Below, one piece after another: positions 1 to 6,357 of a stretch of 11,976 nucleotides of DNA. The position numbers were made by a program, and so were the translations under genes. Each line of letters begins with the position of its first letter. Position 1 is the first letter of the stretch. The DNA lies in assembly GCA_029940345.1 (NCBI GenBank), contig JAOZRC010000009.1, positions 1 through 11,976 of the forward strand, in the 5' to 3' direction. Origin of the DNA: Desulfobacterales bacterium (GTDB lineage Bacteria > Desulfobacterota > Desulfobacteria > Desulfobacterales > JAUCGF01). A model generated the notes under the pieces. The model saw only the letters and a program-made list of their open reading frames with translations, made no database searches and was not told the DNA's origin.

Positions 1-279
1 CATTTTTCCTATGAAATTTCACAAATAACTTTGAATTCAGTGTTTCCCAATAGCAGGATGAAAATATTTTCACTCAAATACTACATGAAAACTTATGGCC
101 AAGTCCTTAGCATGCCCTTCGAGCAGGTCTATGCCCTTTTGACGACACTGATCTCTTATGATTCCGCCTATCTTTCTTCTCAGACTCCCATATATGGTTT
201 TATGCCTATACTTTGTTACGAATACAATATGGTATTTGCAGTCCTGCTTTACATGTGATAATGATTGCCAATCTCTCAT
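1..279 (-). pseudogene. tnpA: Decayed IS200/IS605-type transposase (tnpA) remnant, running off the left edge
   Basis: The ATG at 279 is preceded by a purine-rich ribosome binding site (GAGAGGAAG on the minus strand). The first ~55 residues resemble the N-terminus of IS200-type TnpA: a YHIVFVTKYRHKTIYG block, then an LEGHAKD block. TnpA is a ~140-150-residue HUH single-strand transposase. Here the frame stops at 70-72 after 69 codons. Where the family has GHxxxDHVH, this frame reads GHAKDLAIS, so the HUH histidines are missing. Beyond the stop, KYFHPAIG lines up with the family's KYSVxxxIG segment, and a frame-shifted VKFHRK resembles the following KSAVKIHR segment. This suggests a nonsense mutation plus a frameshift. 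The catalytic tyrosine would lie outside the window or be lost. Family recognition is from memory of the motif pattern. Confidence 0.78.
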
Positions 280-296
280 AGGTTCTTCCTCTCTGT

Positions 297-306
297 CCCT
301 TTGGGG
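297..306. repeat. Target site duplication, left copy
   Basis: CCCTTTGGGG immediately outside the left end of the MITE, identical to 512-521. The sequence is nearly palindromic, as some transposases prefer. Confidence 0.8.
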
Positions 307-323
307 CAGGGCTGTTCAGTTCT
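307..323 (+). repeat. Left terminal inverted repeat of the MITE
   Basis: CAGGGCTGTTCAGTTCT, the exact reverse complement of 495-511. Just inside it, both ends continue into A/T-rich sequence. Confidence 0.85.
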
Positions 324-331
324 TAAATTTC

Positions 332-361
332 TTGACAGATCATATAATTTTTTGATAAAAT
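332..361 (+). promoter_or_regulatory. Possible sigma-70 promoter inside the MITE
   Basis: A consensus -35 box TTGACA (332-337) is followed after 18 bases by TAAAAT (356-361), five of six bases of the -10 consensus, facing right. It lies just inside the left terminal repeat, where an IS usually carries its transposase promoter. It would read through the element towards the 3' end of the DUF58 gene, antisense to it. Inferred from sequence match only; AT-rich DNA produces such matches by chance. Confidence 0.35.
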
Positions 362-494
362 TATACAAGAAATAAAGACGTTGAAGGAATAAAATCGCTC
401 TGTTTAGTGGCATTTGATATGCTTTTTGACAAATTTTATCCTCAAAGTACACATCAGAAGTCTTTCAATGTCTTAATCTGGCAGTATTCTTTTT

Positions 495-511
495 AGAACT
501 GAACAGCCCTG
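495..511 (-). repeat. Right terminal inverted repeat of the MITE
   Basis: AGAACTGAACAGCCCTG, pairing perfectly over 17 bp with 307-323. Confidence 0.85.
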
Positions 512-521
512 CCCTTTGGGG
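512..521. repeat. Target site duplication, right copy
   Basis: CCCTTTGGGG immediately outside the right end of the MITE, identical to 297-306. Confidence 0.8.
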
Positions 522-570
522 CTTTCCAAGGGAAGAACCTATATTCTCTGCAAGGCACGTTAAACGAACT

Positions 571-586
571 AAAAGGCAAAATGCCT
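571..586 (-). terminator. Possible intrinsic terminator after the DUF58 gene
   Basis: On the minus strand AGGCA-TTT-TGCCT forms a perfect 5-bp stem with a 3-base loop, followed by three more Ts and then AG. It lies about 40 bases past the DUF58 stop codon, where the long leftward unit would be expected to end. The stem is short and the T tract weak, so it may be partial. Nothing else was recognised in 543-626. Confidence 0.35.
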
Positions 587-626
587 GAACTGATTGTTTT
601 CCGTGAGCTGAAAGTGTTCTTGGAAT

Positions 627-2006
627 TCATAGCAGTTGCCGTTGTTTAACGTCCAAATAGCGCGAAATCAATGACGGGCACAAATCGGTGTTGTCCGAAA
701 ATGCCAAATTGACGCCGCGCCGATTGAGCACTTTGGCCGTTTCTCTAAGGGTTTGCCATAAAAAATGACCGCCCAGATGCTGGTGCAGGTCGCGGTTTGA
801 CAGAATTGAAGGGGACGAAAAAAGCGGTTTGGCCAGGCCTGGTTTTAACATCGTTACCAAAACCAAGTGGCGTCGGCTGATGATGTTAATATAACGGGTA
901 AATGTTTCAGCCAATACCGGATCATCCAGACTGGTTAAAAAAAGCATCAGCGACCGGCGTCGGATACGGGCACCCATAAAGGTGAAGAGTTCGGCAAAAT
1001 CGGGAGAAACACGCTTGGGGGCAATGGTATAAAGCGCATCACGGCAGGCACCGAAATGGGCTTTACCACTACGGGCATTTAAAAAAACCTGCACATTATC
1101 GTTAAACACCAAAAGGCCGAATAAATCCCCTTGGCGTTGCGCCGCCATCCCCAGCACCATCGCAGCGGTGATATAACGGTCTAAAATCGTTGTCAGGCTG
1201 CTTTCCGCCTGGGTGTGCGCGGCCGTCGAGGTCTGATTGGCAGGACGGGCGCTCAAGCGTGAGGCGTCAATGATAACATACAGTTGTTGCGTGCGTTCCA
1301 CCTGATGTACGCGGGTGATGGGCTGGCGTCTTTTGGCGGTGGCTTTCCAGTGAATATCTTCGTAGCTGTCTCCAGGCATATATTCACGCAATTGATCGAA
1401 CTCACGCCCTTTGCCCACCAGACGCTGACGATGCACACCAATGCCTTTGTTCAGGAAAAGAGCGGCCAAATGTTGGCGTTCCGACCAAATATCAGGATAC
1501 ACCCGGATTTCGGCGTTAATCAGCCTTGAAGCGCGGATATTCCAAAACCCGCCCAGGGATAAGATTAAGCTGGAAACGGTTTCCAGATAACAGCGTTCTA
1601 AAATAAAACGGCCTTGTTTCAACGCCTGAACCGGCCAACATACGGAAACGATTTCTGCGTCTGGCGGTATAAGAATTCTTTGCTCATTGCTGTCGGCGTG
1701 AATTGCGGAAGGAAACACCAGACCGAGACGCAGTTGACGAATATTGCGCTTTTCGAAACGAATGCGCAGGCTGATTTCTCCTTTGCGACCGACCGAAAGA
1801 CGCACGATATCCGGCGCCTGAACCTGTAAAGATGCAAGGGCATGGCGTGATGCTATCATATCCAAGGCCGCCAAGAGCATTAACCCTGCAATTACAGCAA
1901 AAGCAAGGGGTGTCAAGGCAAGCGAGTATGCGGCCAGGCAGGTGCAAGGCAGCACTATTGCGCCCACCCAGAAGAGTAATCGGAAACGCGGAACGAATTT
2001 AGACAT
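627..2006 (-). CDS. DUF58 domain-containing protein
   Basis: A 459-residue protein of the DUF58 family, the usual partner encoded beside MoxR AAA+ ATPases. Residues ~8-50 hold two closely spaced hydrophobic segments, so the protein is anchored in the inner membrane. A beta-rich region follows, then the family signature at ~198-224: GKGREF, LREYMPGD and IHWKATA. From ~242 a von Willebrand A-like fold begins (YVIIDASR). Its metal-site motif is degenerate (DASRL rather than DxSxS), and a further VWA-like strand, LMLFLTSLDD, lies near 365. An in-frame TAA lies two codons upstream of the ATG, which fixes the start near 2006. No clear Shine-Dalgarno sequence is seen. The gap to moxR is 86 bases and holds two hairpins. 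It probably acts with the MoxR ATPase on envelope-associated targets; the exact role is unknown. Confidence 0.9.
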   Translation of the reverse strand: MSKFVPRFRLLFWVGAIVLPCTCLAAYSLALTPLAFAVIAGLMLLAALDMIASRHALASLQVQAPDIVRLSVGRKGEISLRIRFEKRNIRQLRLGLVFPSAIHADSNEQRILIPPDAEIVSVCWPVQALKQGRFILERCYLETVSSLILSLGGFWNIRASRLINAEIRVYPDIWSERQHLAALFLNKGIGVHRQRLVGKGREFDQLREYMPGDSYEDIHWKATAKRRQPITRVHQVERTQQLYVIIDASRLSARPANQTSTAAHTQAESSLTTILDRYITAAMVLGMAAQRQGDLFGLLVFNDNVQVFLNARSGKAHFGACRDALYTIAPKRVSPDFAELFTFMGARIRRRSLMLFLTSLDDPVLAETFTRYINIISRRHLVLVTMLKPGLAKPLFSSPSILSNRDLHQHLGGHFLWQTLRETAKVLNRRGVNLAFSDNTDLCPSLISRYLDVKQRQLL

Positions 2007-2021
2007 TTTTTAAAATCTGGC

Positions 2022-2040
2022 AAAAGTAGTTTGTACTTTT
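2022..2040. other. AT-rich hairpin before the DUF58 gene
   Basis: AAAAGTA (2022-2028) and TACTTTT (2034-2040) form a perfect 7-bp stem with a 5-base loop, 15 bases upstream of the DUF58 ATG. It is weak because it is almost all A-T pairs. It could influence translation initiation of a gene that lacks a visible ribosome binding site. Confidence 0.3.
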
Positions 2041-2061
2041 TTTGAAATGATGGCCGGGATT

Positions 2062-2088
2062 CAGGTTTCAGGTTTTGCCTGACACCTG
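2062..2088. other. Stem-loop in the moxR-DUF58 intercistronic gap
   Basis: CAGGTTTCAGG (2062-2072) and CCTGACACCTG (2078-2088) pair over 11 positions with one mismatch around a 5-base loop. It begins five bases past the moxR stop codon. No T tract follows on the minus strand, so it is more likely an mRNA-stabilising or processing hairpin, or an attenuating structure, than an intrinsic terminator. Confidence 0.45.
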
Positions 2089-2092
2089 AGTT

Positions 2093-3061
2093 TCACCGCG
2101 GCACCGCCACCTCTTTCTGAATGTCGGCAACAACTTCCCCAATGGTCAACCCCTCAATCTCAAATTCCGGTCTCAAAATTAACCGATGTTCCAGCACCGG
2201 CAGCGTCATCGTTTTAATATCGTCAGGTGTGACAAAATCACGTCCGGCAATGGCCGCCAGCGTTCGACTGGATAGTAACAAGGACTGGGTGGCGCGGGGG
2301 CCGGCGCCTACCAACACACTTTGATGCTCACGTGTTTTACGAACAATGGCGACAATATATTCAATCAATTCAGGTTTTATTAACATGTGCGTCAACGCCC
2401 GACGCAATTTCGCCAGAATTTCCGGTGTGATAATCTGTTTCACAGAACCGGAAAGCAAGGTGGCTTCGGGCGCATCGTCTCCCAGCATTCGTTGAGCCAA
2501 AGCGAGTTCGGCTTCCGGCGTCGGGTGATCCATGGTGATCTTTAGCATAAAACGGTCTTTTTGCGCTTCGGGAAGTGGGTAAGTGCCTTCATATTCAATG
2601 GGATTCTGGGTGGCGAAAACGGTGAAATTAGAAGACAATTCATGGGTTTGACGATCAATCGTGACTGTGCGTTCCTGCATGGCCTGAAGAAGGGCGGACT
2701 GGGTCTTGGCCGGTGCCCGATTGATTTCATCGGCTAACAAAAAGGCAGTGAACACCGGGCCTTTGACCAGCGAAAACTGATTCTTTTGCAGGTTAAAAAC
2801 ATGGGTGCCGGTAATGTCCGTGGGCATCAAATCCGGTGTGAATTGAATGCGGTCAAAGTCACAGCGCATAATATGAGCCAATGTTCTAACCAGCAGGGTT
2901 TTGGCCACACCGGGAACACCTTCGATGAGTGCATGCGCACCGCTGAAGATCACAATTAAGGCCTGATCCACCACATCTTCCTGACCGATGATGACCTTGG
3001 CAACTTCTTTTTTTGCGCTGCTTAACACTTTGGTTATAATTTCACGATTATTGTTTCCCAT
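2093..3061 (-). CDS. MoxR-family AAA+ ATPase
   Basis: A 322-residue AAA+ ATPase of the MoxR type, of typical family length. Key parts in order: Walker A GVPGVAKT at 48-55; Walker B LLADE with acidic pair D111-E112, followed by INRAPAKTQSALLQAMQE; sensor 1 in FATQNPIE (N153); arginine-finger region PEAQKDRF (R170); sensor 2 GPRA at 254-257; and a C-terminal helical lid. All catalytic residues are present. MoxR ATPases act as chaperone-like remodellers, often with VWA or DUF58 partners. The DUF58 gene directly downstream fits this. The start ATG lies 49 bases after the DUF4350 stop, with a purine-rich leader (GAGGTAGAGAGAAAAT). The protein should be cytoplasmic, working at the membrane through its partners. 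Confidence 0.95.
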   Translation of the reverse strand: MGNNNREIITKVLSSAKKEVAKVIIGQEDVVDQALIVIFSGAHALIEGVPGVAKTLLVRTLAHIMRCDFDRIQFTPDLMPTDITGTHVFNLQKNQFSLVKGPVFTAFLLADEINRAPAKTQSALLQAMQERTVTIDRQTHELSSNFTVFATQNPIEYEGTYPLPEAQKDRFMLKITMDHPTPEAELALAQRMLGDDAPEATLLSGSVKQIITPEILAKLRRALTHMLIKPELIEYIVAIVRKTREHQSVLVGAGPRATQSLLLSSRTLAAIAGRDFVTPDDIKTMTLPVLEHRLILRPEFEIEGLTIGEVVADIQKEVAVPR

Positions 3062-3110
3062 ATTTTCTCTCTACCTCATTTTTCTTCGTCATTCGATTGT
3101 TCCTTGCTCG

Positions 3111-4331
3111 TCATTCTTCGGATATGATAGTATATATCTGACGATAGGCCGCCACCGGGTTTGTTCCCTTAATTAAAGCGCCATCTTCACCAAACATAGC
3201 CTCAATCCGTTTGCTTTGGGCGTCAGTCAGCACCTGATTGCGTGGCAGCGCCTGGCGCCATTGTTTCACATAAATTCGCATAATTTTTTGTTTGTCAATA
3301 TGACGATCCAGCAAACTGATCAAGCCCTGGGTGTAATCCTGAGCATAAGACGTTGAACTGTCAGACTGCAAATCTGACTCCTGGGGTGGCGGCGTCAATG
3401 GCATCGCATTTTTCCATATAAACAATAGGGCTAACAGGATAATACCGCCAATCGGCCAATGCAAGCGATTTTGGCGCGCTAACGCTACTACACCGGGTTT
3501 TTTACGCATTCCCAGATGGGCTTCATCAAAAACAGCCTGAGAATTGGAGCCCATAAGCCAGGTTAGGAAGCGGGGATGGCGTTCATTTCTAAGCGCTTCA
3601 TTGCTTAACAGAAATGTGTCTGTTAAAAGAATGACCGTACCATCGCCGAAGGGATGTTCAATCATCACCGGGCGGTTGTCGATGCTGTAAATAACCTGCC
3701 AGGCAGAGTCGGCCATATCAAAATAGCAAGGTGAATGCCAGGGAATTTTTGCCTGAAACGGCCAGCCGTTAGCCCGATAAGCAGGCGCTAAGTGCGCTCC
3801 ATTGGATTTTTCCAATTGGCGTTCATATTTCAGGGCAACATCTTTAAACAGTTTCCAAATCTGAGCATCATCCGGCAGCTTATTTTCCGTATTGGTTTTT
3901 TTTTGACGATTCGTCTTTGCAGCGTTATCATTGTGGCCTTGATGGACTTTGTGGGCAGGGGGGTTAAAGCTGATCACCACACGGCCGCCGGTGCTTGCTA
4001 TACGCCTGAATTCTTTGTTCAAACCACCATCTGAACAGTTCGTTCCCGGATAAAAGAAAGCACCGGAACTTCCCAGATAAAAGAGGGTGGTGTCATTGCC
4101 GGATGGAAGCCGTGCGATGGATTCATAGTGCCGGCGCACTTCAACACGGCCTGTATTGGCAAGGCTTTGGTAAAGTGCCTTGGTTCCCAGGGGATCGGCA
4201 CGCAACGATGAGTAAGGCGGATAGATGTCGCCTGTTTGGAAACGCAGCATAAACAGATGACCTAATCCGATAAAAAAGAGTCCGCCGCAAAGAACTCCGA
4301 GAGCGATATAGAGCTTAGACGGTTTCCGCAA
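3111..4331 (-). CDS. DUF4350 domain-containing membrane protein
   Basis: A protein of about 406 residues when read from a TTG at 4331. The open frame extends to an ATG at 4388, but that overlaps the upstream gene by 74 bases. The TTG has a strong ribosome binding site (AGGAAAGGA) 9 bases upstream and overlaps by only 17 bases, so it is preferred. A membrane segment at ~8-28 is followed by the DUF4350 region: YPPYSSLRADPLGTKALYQS at 37-56, then a block ending GGRVVISFNPP, then HPFGDGTVILLTDTFLLSN and the FDEAHLG motif at 258-264. A second membrane segment (~282-296) leads to a ~110-residue cytoplasmic tail. The middle carries a charged, Asn/Lys-rich linker (~130-150). DUF4350 proteins typically sit beside MoxR/DUF58/DUF4129 genes. 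The fold resembles GATase-like domains, but the function is unknown. Confidence 0.85.
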   Translation of the reverse strand: MRKPSKLYIALGVLCGGLFFIGLGHLFMLRFQTGDIYPPYSSLRADPLGTKALYQSLANTGRVEVRRHYESIARLPSGNDTTLFYLGSSGAFFYPGTNCSDGGLNKEFRRIASTGGRVVISFNPPAHKVHQGHNDNAAKTNRQKKTNTENKLPDDAQIWKLFKDVALKYERQLEKSNGAHLAPAYRANGWPFQAKIPWHSPCYFDMADSAWQVIYSIDNRPVMIEHPFGDGTVILLTDTFLLSNEALRNERHPRFLTWLMGSNSQAVFDEAHLGMRKKPGVVALARQNRLHWPIGGIILLALLFIWKNAMPLTPPPQESDLQSDSSTSYAQDYTQGLISLLDRHIDKQKIMRIYVKQWRQALPRNQVLTDAQSKRIEAMFGEDGALIKGTNPVAAYRQIYTIISEE

Positions 4332-5193
4332 AGCGCATCGTCCTTTCCTGCATTGAGGCGTAATTTTTAATATCCGCATCGGTGACATGATGCATGCCGT
4401 ACCAAACAGCGTCGAACCGATTCACCTGTTGGGAAAAATTGTCCAAAAGATCGGCTCGCGTGTGTGCGCGCCGCCTGAGTTCCTTGATATATTCGCCATC
4501 GGATTTGTACTTGCGGATGGTAATGAAGCCGTGTTCAGACAGATGCGCCAGCGTGGCCAGATAAAAAGCGCGCATCGCTTTACGTAAAGCACTTTCCTGC
4601 AAAAGAGATTGGGCGAGTTCAAGCCAGCGTTCAGAGGGCAGCAGATCCGCTTTGACGTTTTCATCATCTAAGTCGGGTACGGCTTCATTCGCAACGGGAA
4701 GCGCATTCGCAATATCCGGTTTATGGCGCTGACGCCATGTTTTCCAAAAAATAACGATTCCGATGCCTGCAAGCAACACGGCTAATAATAGCATACCGAT
4801 ACGCACCGAACCGATCCACGGGCTGCTATCGGATGGCGTTTGCTTATCCTGATCATTATTTTTAAACAAGTCGTCAAACCATCTGCCTAAGTGTTGCAGC
4901 CATTGTTTTAAGGTGCCGAACCATTTTCCCAGGGTCTTCCCAAAAGCGACAAGCATTGATAATGGCCAAGGATGATTTTCAGTTTTCTTTTCTTTTTTAA
5001 TACTGCGCTGACGCGGCAGACGCCAGGTGAATTCACTGCGTTTCAGGACCTTCTCAATAGACTGATTGAGGGTCTCGGAATCGACAGCGCCATTTTCAGC
5101 CTGCTCTTTAAGAATCGAAGGAAGCCGGTTTTCGCCTGCATACGCGGTCAGGGAGGTCGCTATTAGACAACTTATTAAAAAAAGAATGATCAT
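4315..5193 (-). CDS. DUF4129 domain-containing protein
   Basis: A 292-residue protein. Residues 1-19 form a signal peptide (hydrophobic core, then AYA before GEN). The mature N-terminal part has an SEFTWRLPR block typical of this family. It is followed by an amphipathic, tryptophan-rich helix (~78-110, WF and WL repeats), a membrane segment at ~132-150, and a helical C-terminal DUF4129 region (~175-285) ending with the FDAVWYGMHHV signature at 250-260. The topology is periplasmic N-terminus, one crossing, cytoplasmic C-terminal domain. The start ATG overlaps the upstream stop in an ATGA arrangement and lacks a clear Shine-Dalgarno sequence, which suggests translational coupling. The family often accompanies MoxR, DUF58 and transglutaminase-like proteins in envelope-related operons; its molecular role is unknown. 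Confidence 0.85.
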   Translation of the reverse strand: MIILFLISCLIATSLTAYAGENRLPSILKEQAENGAVDSETLNQSIEKVLKRSEFTWRLPRQRSIKKEKKTENHPWPLSMLVAFGKTLGKWFGTLKQWLQHLGRWFDDLFKNNDQDKQTPSDSSPWIGSVRIGMLLLAVLLAGIGIVIFWKTWRQRHKPDIANALPVANEAVPDLDDENVKADLLPSERWLELAQSLLQESALRKAMRAFYLATLAHLSEHGFITIRKYKSDGEYIKELRRRAHTRADLLDNFSQQVNRFDAVWYGMHHVTDADIKNYASMQERTMRFAETV

Positions 5194-6017
5194 TGCAAGT
5201 CCATAGTTTTTTGTTTGTCAATGGCACTATGTAATTCAATACGGATGTCATCTCCGGAAGCGATGGCCAATCCGTAGAAGCAACGCAATGCGTAGGCGGT
5301 TTTAATCAACGGATCCACACATAAATAGGTCAAACCCGAGACGATCATCCAGAAGGTCGTATTTAACAGTTTGGTGCCGCTCAATGTAAAAACAGATTCA
5401 TAACCGAAAAATGTTTTCACCATTTGAGGAAACAGATAGATGGCAATTGCCAAATTGGCAAAAACAATAAGACTGAAAATAAAAATGACAGCCATCATAC
5501 GATGGTTTTCGGAAGGCCACAACCGAGCTTGTTGCCAGGCCTGACGATATAAGGTTCTGACGCTGCTATATTCATTTTGGCTTAAAACGGTGACATTCTG
5601 ATAAAACGCGAAACACCATCCGAACGGGAGCGTCAGGCATAATGCCAACGGCAGAATAAATACACCGGTAGCGTGCAGCAATGTCTGGGCGGAAACCTGA
5701 AGTCCTAACCGCACCCATGAATGCGGCGCAGGCAGTTTATGGCTAAGGCGCGCGTATATACGCGTGGCAAACAACGCGTGGCACCATTTCATCCATACGA
5801 AAAGCAAGGCCATTCCCAAAGCGTCTGAAGCGGCGTACTCGCCCGCATCGGCGCTACGACTCATATCGCCCCAGAAATAGAGCAGGCCAAGAATAAACGG
5901 CAAACTGCCGATGTAATACACCGGTAGCAAATCAGCCGGCGCCTTACGCAACAGATGCACAGCCAGTTCTAATATTCGTATTGCACTTTTGCGATGTTTT
6001 CTTCCTGTTTTTTTCAT
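5190..6017 (-). CDS. Polytopic inner-membrane protein of unknown function
   Basis: 275 residues from the ATG at 6017. A TTG five codons earlier (6032) is possible, but the ATG shares its A with the preceding TAA (TAATG), a typical coupling arrangement. The N-terminus is short and very basic (KKTGRKHRK), as expected for a cytoplasmic side. About five hydrophobic segments follow: ~28-50, 66-84, 112-138, 173-196 and 219-240. A C-terminal DPLIKTAYALRCFYG motif and a soluble GDDIRIEL tail follow. I recall similar proteins beside DUF4129/DUF4350 genes, with a C-terminal DPL-KA-Y-LRCFY pattern, but cannot name a family. It probably forms the membrane base of the MoxR-associated complex (inference). 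Confidence 0.8.
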   Translation of the reverse strand: MKKTGRKHRKSAIRILELAVHLLRKAPADLLPVYYIGSLPFILGLLYFWGDMSRSADAGEYAASDALGMALLFVWMKWCHALFATRIYARLSHKLPAPHSWVRLGLQVSAQTLLHATGVFILPLALCLTLPFGWCFAFYQNVTVLSQNEYSSVRTLYRQAWQQARLWPSENHRMMAVIFIFSLIVFANLAIAIYLFPQMVKTFFGYESVFTLSGTKLLNTTFWMIVSGLTYLCVDPLIKTAYALRCFYGLAIASGDDIRIELHSAIDKQKTMDLQ

Positions 6018-6340
6018 TACCCTTTCCACCAACCGGATTGCCAGAGGGAGCCATCATGAAAGGAGGTTGGGATTAATAATAGTATTTGGGCAAAATAGTA
6101 AAAAAAGATCCATAGCAACCATAAACCGATTATAAATTGCATCGAATGAATTAAAACAGCCCAGCGGGAGTGTTTATCTGGATTCGCCAGCGCTGTTTGT
6201 GTAAGGCAAGTCGTGCATAAGACTTTGCCTCCGTGTTCGGTGATGCACTCTTTGCAAAAAAAACGCCTGCATTGGGGACAGCGTGCTGAAGCCATACGCT
6301 GGCTGTGATTAAAACAGTGCTGATGCGCAATCGTTTGCAT
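6017..6340 (-). CDS. Small zinc-binding (B-box-like) membrane-anchored protein
   Basis: 107 residues. Residues 9-45 carry a dense Cys/His pattern: C9, H12, C21, C24, C29, C32, H36, C42 and C45, with CPQCRRFFCKECITEHGG in the middle. This looks like a B-box or zinc-ribbon fold binding two zinc ions. Residues ~62-90 form a hydrophobic, Trp- and Tyr-rich membrane segment, and the end is short and Trp-rich (QSGWWKG). The start has a good ribosome binding site (AAGGAT, 8 bases before the ATG). It begins 17 bases after the hybrid kinase stop and ends in TAATG with the next gene. It thus bridges the signalling genes and the MoxR cluster. The likely role is a zinc-dependent adaptor or assembly factor at the inner membrane; no enzymatic motif is visible. 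Confidence 0.8.
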   Translation of the reverse strand: MQTIAHQHCFNHSQRMASARCPQCRRFFCKECITEHGGKVLCTTCLTQTALANPDKHSRWAVLIHSMQFIIGLWLLWIFFYYFAQILLLIPTSFHDGSLWQSGWWKG

Positions 6341-6357
6341 TTGATTAATCCTTACTG

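Larger units (their letters stand above)
307..511. mobile_element. MITE-like non-autonomous element, 205 bp
   Basis: The element is bounded by perfect 17-bp inverted repeats (CAGGGCTGTTCAGTTCT and its complement) and by a perfect 10-bp direct repeat CCCTTTGGGG on both sides. It encodes no transposase. The interior is AT-rich. It has only a short open frame (about 364-492, plus strand, in-frame stop TAG) that I do not recognise. The size, perfect ends and target duplication identify a miniature inverted-repeat element mobilised in trans. A 10-bp duplication and ends beginning CA are compatible with IS4-type elements, but the parent family is a guess. The intact duplication suggests a fairly recent insertion. 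Confidence 0.8.
278..542. repeat. IS200-type leader hairpin, split by an insertion
   Basis: A perfect 12-bp inverted repeat, ATAGGTTCTTCC at 278-289 and GGAAGAACCTAT at 531-542, flanks the MITE. If the insertion and one target copy (307-521) are removed, the two arms come within 26 bases of each other and form a stem-loop just upstream of the tnpA fragment. In the minus-strand transcript the proximal arm contains GGAAG of the ribosome binding site and the AT of the start codon. That matches the known IS200 5' structure that sequesters translation initiation. The arms are seen; the regulatory role is inferred from IS200 biology. Confidence 0.65.

Noticed and set aside
364..492. Open frame inside the MITE on the plus strand (~42 codons, stop TAG)
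   Set aside because: It shows no recognisable transposase motif and is short enough to be chance in AT-rich DNA; mentioned only as a possible relic of the parent element.
581..649. Short plus-strand open frame of 22 codons beginning ATG CCT GAA
   Set aside because: It runs into the DUF58 3' end on the opposite strand, has no convincing ribosome binding site, and its start overlaps the terminator-like hairpin. It is most likely chance.
3048..3092. Possible 14-codon leader ORF in front of moxR (minus strand, with AAGGA upstream)
   Set aside because: It overlaps the moxR start in another frame, does not end in a stop/start junction, and its Lys/Glu-rich content is what the purine-rich leader would give by chance.
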